From: Odontocerum albicorne
Taxonomy: Eukaryota; Arthropoda; Insecta; Trichoptera; Odontoceridae
Length of the DNA stretch: 64,000 nt
Assembly (NCBI GenBank): GCA_949825065.1
Contig: OX463852.1
Location: forward strand, 16,332,189 to 16,396,188
Reading direction: 5' to 3'
Part shown: one piece after another, positions 58,326-64,000 of the stretch
How the letters are laid out: each line of letters opens with the position of its first letter
Position numbering within the stretch: the first letter of the stretch is position 1
Program-made: the position numbers and the translations under genes
Notes under the pieces: model-generated
The model's input: only the letters and a program-made list of their open reading frames with translations
Told to the model about the DNA's origin: nothing
Databases searched by the model: none

Positions 58326-59220
58326 CTACGCTATAAAATATAATTAACTTGATCCAACCATACTTTCTTTGGTGGTTCTCTCATATTTGCACTATAAGTT
58401 TGTTTTGTTTGTCTATCTTTCTATGTTCATACCATCCCAAAGTGCTATTATTTAATATTACTTAACATATCAGCATTAAATACACATACATCCCTTAATC
58501 ACGTCATTCCGTATTCTGTCATACATTATCACGTATTTAGTATTTTTCTCACGTCCACGTTTTACTTCTACACATCAAAGTTAGTACTTGTTGTTGTTAT
58601 TGATAGTATAGGTAAGAGTATACTTGTATTAATTACAAAATAAAATTAATTATACCAAAGTTCAAATTGTGGCATATACCAAAGAATCTTTCTTTAGCCA
58701 ACAAAACTATTAAAGGCAATGAATAAATTACCTCTGCAACAATTGTGCAACTAAAAAAATGGAGTCCAATACAAAACGGAAAATTGGATCTATGTATTTG
58801 TATTGTATATAAGAATATATGGTAATACGCAGTTATGGATTAAGTAGAAAAAAGGTCTATTGTCTCCTTTATAATATTCATACTGTAATGTGAAAATAAC
58901 AATAATTAATGTGGTAAAATTAAACCATGTTGTTGAAAAATGATTATCAATTTTTTTTAAATATATAAAAATATCAATCCTAGAATGCTTTTCGTCTAGA
59001 TTCAGCCCTTGACGTCATCGATCAGTTTTGAATCGATTTTTTAAAATTTTCTTAGCTTTTTTACTAATAAGCGAAAATGCCGATAGTTGTTCTTACTCCA
59101 TGGATTCTTCAAAAGTAACGATACTCGCAAAAGTACCGATAGCAAAAGTTTTGTAAGGTTCTGACTGGGTGGCAGTTTAACGTGGTCTCCAATGTGCCGC
59201 GTTGGCTTACGAGTAGTTAC
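58326..59220. other. AT-rich intergenic sequence
   Basis: No supported gene or shared repeat. Confidence 0.5.
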
Positions 59221-59225
59221 GCCAT

Positions 59226-59377
59226 TTCTCTGTAGCCTAGATGATGGAAAACGTAGCTTTCAACCCAGGAGTTATTGGTAAAAAAGGTTCTACTTGGCTG
59301 GAAGACATTGCCGTATGGCAATAAACTCACAAAATTGTACTGTATACAACGAGATTGTACTGTAATAATACAAAACA
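59226..59377 (+). mobile_element. tRNA-derived SINE, copy 18, decayed
   Basis: CTCTGTAGCCTAGATGATGG (head), a damaged B-box side, CTTGGCTGGAAGACATTGCC and GTATGGCAATAAACTCAC, TGTACTGTATACAACGAG. Confidence 0.6.
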
Positions 59378-59379
59378 AT

Positions 59380-60640
59380 AAGTAATTCTTTGTTTGTGTG
59401 TGAATATTTTTATTTATAACATCTAACATACGTCTATTGAATTTGTTTTGCGTTTGTTTTTTGCTTGCTTTAATAATTATAATAATAATAGATATAAATT
59501 ATACTTAAATTTAATACAATTAGTAAATACGTAAAATGAAAGATTTATATGACTTTTGAATGTGTATGGCGTAAGATGATGGAAAAGTTATTAAAAGGCG
59601 TGTTGCGATAAAAAAAAAACAATCAATAAATTCACCAATAGGAATCAAACTCACAACATTCGTCTTGGAAAACAAACAAATGCATAAAATAGCAAACAAA
59701 TGCATAAAAAATAAAACGTGGACAATATTCATTATTTTGATTAATTAATTAGAGAACTTATATAGAGGATGATTTGTGTTAAAGATAATTAAAAAGAAAG
59801 GAGGGATTATAAAGATATGTGGAAAACTACTATGGTGTCAAATATAAAATGAGTTTTGAATATTTGATACTACAGCACTACATATGACAAATTTTATGGA
59901 AAATTTAATGCGAGTACATAGGTGGGACATGTAAGGGGTGGGAGATATTTATGTGTAAAGATCATATGCGATGCGTCGTTAAAACGTGGTTAAGAATTTC
60001 CTCTCCCATCTCACATACATGTAAGACTCTCCTTGATATGATTTTTATAAAGATGTCTTCCTGTCATACAGTATCTTATTTTCATCCTACATATGATGAA
60101 AATGGACCGTACTTACGCCCCTTTGAATTTCAAGTACTTGATCTTATCCATGTTTAATACAAATCAAACTTCAGATCCATTCATTGCATCGCGATGCTGA
60201 TATACTTGACAGTTATGTTAAAGGAGAAGAAAAAATGGGAATTGTTTTCTTGACATATCAAATTGTGGAGGTAATGTTATTTAACTTGACATCTACAGAA
60301 ATACTTACTTGTATGTGAGAACTATAAAGTAAAACAGTTTTTAAAGTTAAGTATTTTATAAACATTTAGTAAATACACATTTTTAATAAAAACTTATGAT
60401 TTTTACAACGTATTATTTTTAATAAGCTCGTTTAGTTTCGACGCATCATTCGAGCATCTTTCTCATGGTTATTGATGGCCTTAAAAAATATTTTATACAA
60501 CTTTTACAAATGCCTGGTATTGTCGCATCATGTTGACTCTCGATCACTCCAAATCCCAAGTTTTGGAGTATCCCTGGAATACTCAAAAAAATATATATGA
60601 AGCAGCTACTAAACACTAATTAAAAAAATATATATATTAT
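59380..60640. other. AT-rich intergenic sequence
   Basis: Short frames on both strands without domains or splice context. No repeat recognised. Confidence 0.5.
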
Positions 60641-60649
60641 ATTATTTAT

Positions 60650-60800
60650 AGTTAAGGCATTAACATTGTGGAGATTGAGAGACATTGTAATTTGTTTTAT
60701 CAAACACTATTCATTCCACTTTATGAAACGGTATAAACCGATTTTGAAGTTTTCACCTCATCATCAGGAAGCACAAACAAGACTTTTTTGTGTATTGTGT
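60650..60800. repeat. Repeat family R3, copy 2
   Basis: TATAGTTAAGGCATTAACAT, TGTGGAG, GGTATAAACCGATTTTGAAG, CACCTCATCATCAGGAAGC and ACAAACAAGACT follow the order of 30,060-30,235. Confidence 0.55.
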
Positions 60801-60840
60801 ACATGAATTGGAATAAACAATGTTTGATAAAACAAATTAC
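60688..60840. repeat. 153-bp inverted repeat, MITE-like
   Basis: A 32-bp left arm GTAATTTGTTTTATCAAACA plus TTCATTCCA-like end pairs with 60,809-60,840 with about four mismatches, enclosing the R3 core. It could be a miniature inverted-repeat element or a palindromic insertion in R3. The flanks show no clear duplication. Confidence 0.7.
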
Positions 60841-61242
60841 AAAAATAAATTTACATGAAAAAAAATCTTTTGGTTAGCCAGAATCCTAGATAGAATCCAG
60901 GCCAGAATCTTCAGAAAATAGAACCAAGAATATCTGGTTACTTCACTAGCACTGGACCACGACGATGAAAAGATTTCATTCCAATGTCGTGGGTTTACTT
61001 GAAAGTTTAGGGATATTTTATTTTATTTTTTAAAAAGAAACGTTTTCTGCGTTTTGGATACATACCTTATTTACATGTTATTTATTCTCTCATATTGTTT
61101 TTTACATGACTTTTTCTGCAACAAAAACTCAAGTTTACTTAATAAAAAAAGGAAAGAACAAACAGTATTAATTTGCAACGTTAGGTCCCTCCATATATAT
61201 CCCTTTCTGAAACGTTCTGACTCCCGCCATCCACCATGACAC

Positions 61243-61338
61243 CTGATTGACGCACCCCAAGCGCCTCTCTGCCCATCCCTTGGCCCTCTGTTGCCCAAAC
61301 CGTCTGGCCCGACGGGTCCCATGACTACCAGTTTTACC
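61243..61338 (-). pseudogene. Collagen-like Gly-X-Y fragment
   Basis: On the minus strand an acceptor-like TTTAG precedes GKTGSHG. One base out of frame, the reading continues GPVGPDGLGNRGPRDGQRGA, then WGAS, up to a possible donor CAG|GTGTCA at 61,242. Glycine every third residue with proline and arginine is typical of a collagen triple-helix exon; the 55-60% G+C of this island fits as well. One frameshift and two spacing slips mean it is an exon relic or a misread exon. No neighbouring collagen exon is seen. An amino-acid bias caused by GC-rich DNA is the alternative. Confidence 0.35.
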
Positions 61339-61410
61339 CTAAATCATAAAATCGAATCCGTAAGGAAAAAAATATTAATAGTTTTTTAAATAATATTTTT
61401 AATTTATTTT

Positions 61411-61764
61411 CTACTTCAGTAAGCTAATACGAATATGTGACTGATTGGCAAATGTCAATTTCCAAAAACTCGAAATCTTTACTACCACTTTTGACCAAAA
61501 GATGTCGGCCTGGACAAGTTTCAGCCTATATGGACAGATACCACGATTCTTCGTAGACAGCATATAAACATTGTTAAATTTCTGCTTGACTTTTCCCTTC
61601 TTTTTAAAGACACTTGATTTTTTAAACTTCAGAATGTAACGAAACAATGCGTCTTCTTTTGGATCTAGTTGACATATAACTGAGGGTAGAGGTGCCCAAC
61701 TGCCCAATATCGATAGATGTAGCTGGTGATATACATCTGTTCGCTCATGTTCCGACTTCTTCAT
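61411..61764 (-). other. Repeat family R6 open frame, unknown protein
   Basis: A 117-codon minus frame. The N-terminal half (LPSVICQLDPKEDALFRYIL, then a Lys-rich FKKSSVFKKKGKVKQK) is matched at protein level by a broken relative at 52,810-53,010, so the family was once coding and was spread as a repeat. The first Met is not supported by any start context. No domain is recognised; transposon accessory protein or captured host exon are both possible. Confidence 0.4.
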
Positions 61765-61849
61765 GACGAAAACTTTAGGACCTCAGTGGTAATTACAGTT
61801 TTACTCCACTTGAGTGAAAATGATTTTTTCTATTGTATTTCGTTACACA

Positions 61850-61960
61850 ACATAACCTGGCGAGCATATTGCCACGTGGCAATCTCTTCCAACCAAGTAA
61901 AAAGTGGGTAAGGATACTTTTGGTGAAAATAGACTGGAATAATTCATGTTAAAAAAATGA
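61850..61960 (-). mobile_element. tRNA-derived SINE, copy 19, 3' half
   Basis: On the minus strand: CCAGTCTATTTTCACC, TTGGTTGGAAGAGATTGCC, ACGTGGCAATATGCTCGCC and TTATGTTGTGTAACG. Confidence 0.75.
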
Positions 61961-62740
61961 GTGCGTGAATTCTTTACTGCAAAAGAGCATTCTCGATTCA
62001 AGTATTTAGAGGACCTGATAGAAGAGGTAAAGGATGTATATCGAAATAGAAAAGTCTGCCACTCTGTCCTTTCTGCATACCTCACCTGGGAAATAACGTG
62101 TTAGTATGTATGCATGTACGTTTGCTATTTTTATTTACTTAATAAATGTTGCGATGATTTCTAAAGCACACCTAAGCGTTCTATATATATTTTCAATAAA
62201 TTAAACAATGCCAAGCCAGTTGGATGGATAAAAGCTTTTACGTATGATTAAGCGGGACTTAACAACAACAGTCCAGCTCGATTGTATTATATATGAAGAA
62301 ACTTGAATATTATACATTTATAAATTGTTGGTTAGGTTTGAGTCCTTCGGATTCCCCTGTCCACGATGATGCCCGTCCCAAGGGAGGCGGGTAAAATTAT
62401 ATGGAATTGTACTTGTCATTCTCATTTCAGAGCTCATCTTTCATTTACATTTATTTTACTTACTTAAAATTGCACACTAAATACATCAATGGGTTTGAAC
62501 TTCTCTCGAGAGGGGTTTGAAATTATTATTTTGTACATGTGTCGGACTTTACTTTGTAGATCTTCATAATGATAATTGCCAAAAAAATTATTTTGTGAAT
62601 TTCATGAATACAATATTATTTTCGTAACTTAAATATAGTTTTTTTTTATCGTGCTCCTCTTCAGGTAAACTAAACATTGATTCTCATCCGTTATCTATTT
62701 CGTAAGAAGGAATTCAACACACCTCAATATTGTTTTATTG
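61961..62740. other. Intergenic sequence
   Basis: No supported gene. A GC-rich patch (GATGCCCGTCCCAAGGGAGG at 62,369) is isolated and unexplained. Confidence 0.45.
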
Positions 62741-62749
62741 ATATAATAT

Positions 62750-62910
62750 TTCATTACACTTCCGTTGAAAACGGTACAGCCTGACAGGTTTATTGCCATG
62801 TGACAATATCTTCCAATCAACCAGAATTATGTTTAACAAACCTTAAATGTAAACCAGACTGAAACTCTTAAAAAAAAATGGATATCAAAAGAGATCGCTC
62901 CCTTAGACCC
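62750..62910 (-). mobile_element. tRNA-derived SINE, copy 20
   Basis: On the minus strand: AGTTTCAGTCTGGTTTACAT, TGGTTGATTGGAAGATATTG, TCACATGGCAATAAACCTGTC and CGGAAGTGTAATGAAAT. The B-box side is damaged. Confidence 0.75.
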
Positions 62911-63224
62911 CAGGTAGATACGATTCTTATCAACGGAGGTTGTAAATATGAAAATATACGTCCAAAAAACCGTTACTAACATTTGATCTTCCCAGAAACT
63001 ATGACTGATATTGATTTTTTTTAAAACTGGATTGGACAGAATTTTGCGCTGCTGTAAAATAATAATAAATAAATTATTTGTATAGAATTGCTTCATAATA
63101 AGATATATCCCAAGCGGATGAATCCGAGGACTTCAAGACGCCATGGACTTCAAGACGCACCAACGTCTCTATCATCCAAGAATTGGAGATAACTGAAAGT
63201 TTTTAGACAATATGAAGAAAAAAA

Positions 63225-63415
63225 GCATTACATTATTTTGGTATGTTGCTAGAAAGAATGCTGAAAATCTGGAGAAGCTGGTAATCACGGAGACAGTTGA
63301 GGAAAAACAAGAGAAAGGTGTCTAATGAAATGGATGTATCAAATAAAGGAGTTAACAGTGTAAAGAAAGGTTCGCGTATGCAGCTTTAGGAATTCTTGAA
63401 GACAATCGTCTTTGA
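63225..63415 (+). pseudogene. LINE reverse transcriptase tail fragment
   Basis: ARKNAENLEKLVITETVEEK, then in another frame KWMYQIKELTV, correspond to the insect LINE C-terminal pattern ARRxxxNLEKLVVTGKVEGK...RWTDQIK. Frameshifts separate them. It is the same type as 53,515 but on the plus strand. Confidence 0.65.
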
Positions 63416-63684
63416 AAGTCTTATCCAAATTTATACAATAGTTGATCATGAATACCAAACACAAAAACATCACTCCACATGTGTTACTATCACATATCGG
63501 AAGACCTACAAAAAACTATTTGTAACATAGGTCGTCTTCTCTTTGCAAGTTTTCTGCGATATTCTTACAAAATTTGTTTTCTAAACAGAAAGATGCGGGA
63601 AAGTTCCTAATCGTATGGCCGCTGCAAGCACCTTTATATCCTTACACTCAGCTTGTTTTCTTTTTTTTTAATATTTTTAATATG

Positions 63685-63770
63685 TCATGGATTCGAATCC
63701 CGAGTTGAGCGCCTCTAGATCTCAAGTTGAGCACCCTCGGAGAGAGTCGGTTCTCTAAACGACACTACTA
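63685..63770 (+). repeat. Repeat family R7, copy 3
   Basis: GGATTCGAATCCCGAGTTGA, GCGCCTCTAGATCTCAAGTT, a second GAGCACCCTCGGAGAGAGTC and GGTTCTCTAAAC. The B-box core and stem-like GAGAGAGTC...GGTTCTC are clearest in this copy. Confidence 0.5.
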
Positions 63771-64000
63771 TATATAAATTATCCTTTCATTAATAAAAAA
63801 TGAGACCAGTACATAACAGGCCATGCCTAGTCTAGCGATTATCTATATCCACATAATGGAAGGTTTAAGCATTGTTAAATACTTGTACTCGACATATAAG
63901 GTAATTTAAAATTATGTATAGTAGATAATAAAAATAAATCTGACTTAGGACGATAAAACTCGTTAAGAAAAATTATACAATTTTTAGCAACCAATGTTTC
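63771..64000. other. AT-rich end of window
   Basis: No feature recognised. Confidence 0.5.

Overview
This is an AT-rich eukaryotic nuclear window, most likely from an insect or another arthropod; I cannot name the species. The reasons are the absence of operon-like coding, abundant non-LTR retroposon debris, tRNA-derived SINEs, mariner and hAT remnants, and core-promoter motifs of the type known from Drosophila (Inr, bridge, DPE). No complete conventional protein-coding gene is visible. Nearly all long open frames are satellite artefacts, low-complexity frames or decayed transposon coding sequence.

Region 1 (1 to about 24,200) is a satellite array. The basic monomer is about 323-332 bp. A 381-bp variant carries an internal 57-bp tandem duplication. 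Monomers build a 1,038-bp trimer, which is nested in a 4,420-bp higher-order unit (1-4,420, repeated from 4,421). A second higher-order register of 5,056 bp runs from about 14,440. A 573-bp non-satellite insert sits in the array twice (8,327 and 12,404) and was evidently copied along with its host unit. The last kilobase of the array is degenerate and is followed by a stray satellite fragment lying between two 74-bp direct duplicates.

Region 2 (24,200 to 47,000) is interspersed-repeat territory. It holds about a dozen copies of a tRNA-derived SINE whose 3' end matches the 3' end of a LINE also present here. It also holds several decayed LINE reverse-transcriptase tails of at least three kinds, a second retroposon family (called R2-like here only as a local label, not the R2 element of rDNA), a 32-bp minisatellite, and a 680-bp TTAA-flanked inverted-repeat element.

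Region 3 (47,000 to 64,000) contains the only gene-like signals. At 47,197 an initiator, bridge and DPE are in exact register. At 48,411 a TATA box leads to an ATG followed directly by a strong splice donor, then to two splice-acceptor-led open segments in the same phase (48,598 and 49,284). At 55,341-55,960 there is a CRE, a TATA box, a donor and a micro-exon. A collagen-like fragment lies at about 61,300 on the minus strand. Transposons here are a 666-bp mariner remnant, a 1,000-bp hAT element with a perfect 8-bp target duplication, and many SINEs.

The most unusual observation is an excess of the octamer TACTCGTA/TACGAGTA. I counted 14 copies outside the satellite by hand, where about 1-2 would be expected. 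In three cases a paralogous copy has plain TA at the same place, so the octamer looks like a 6-bp TA-duplicating micro-insertion. Its core CGAG equals the first four bases of the mariner end at 50,272, which suggests widespread excision footprints of a TA-targeting transposon.
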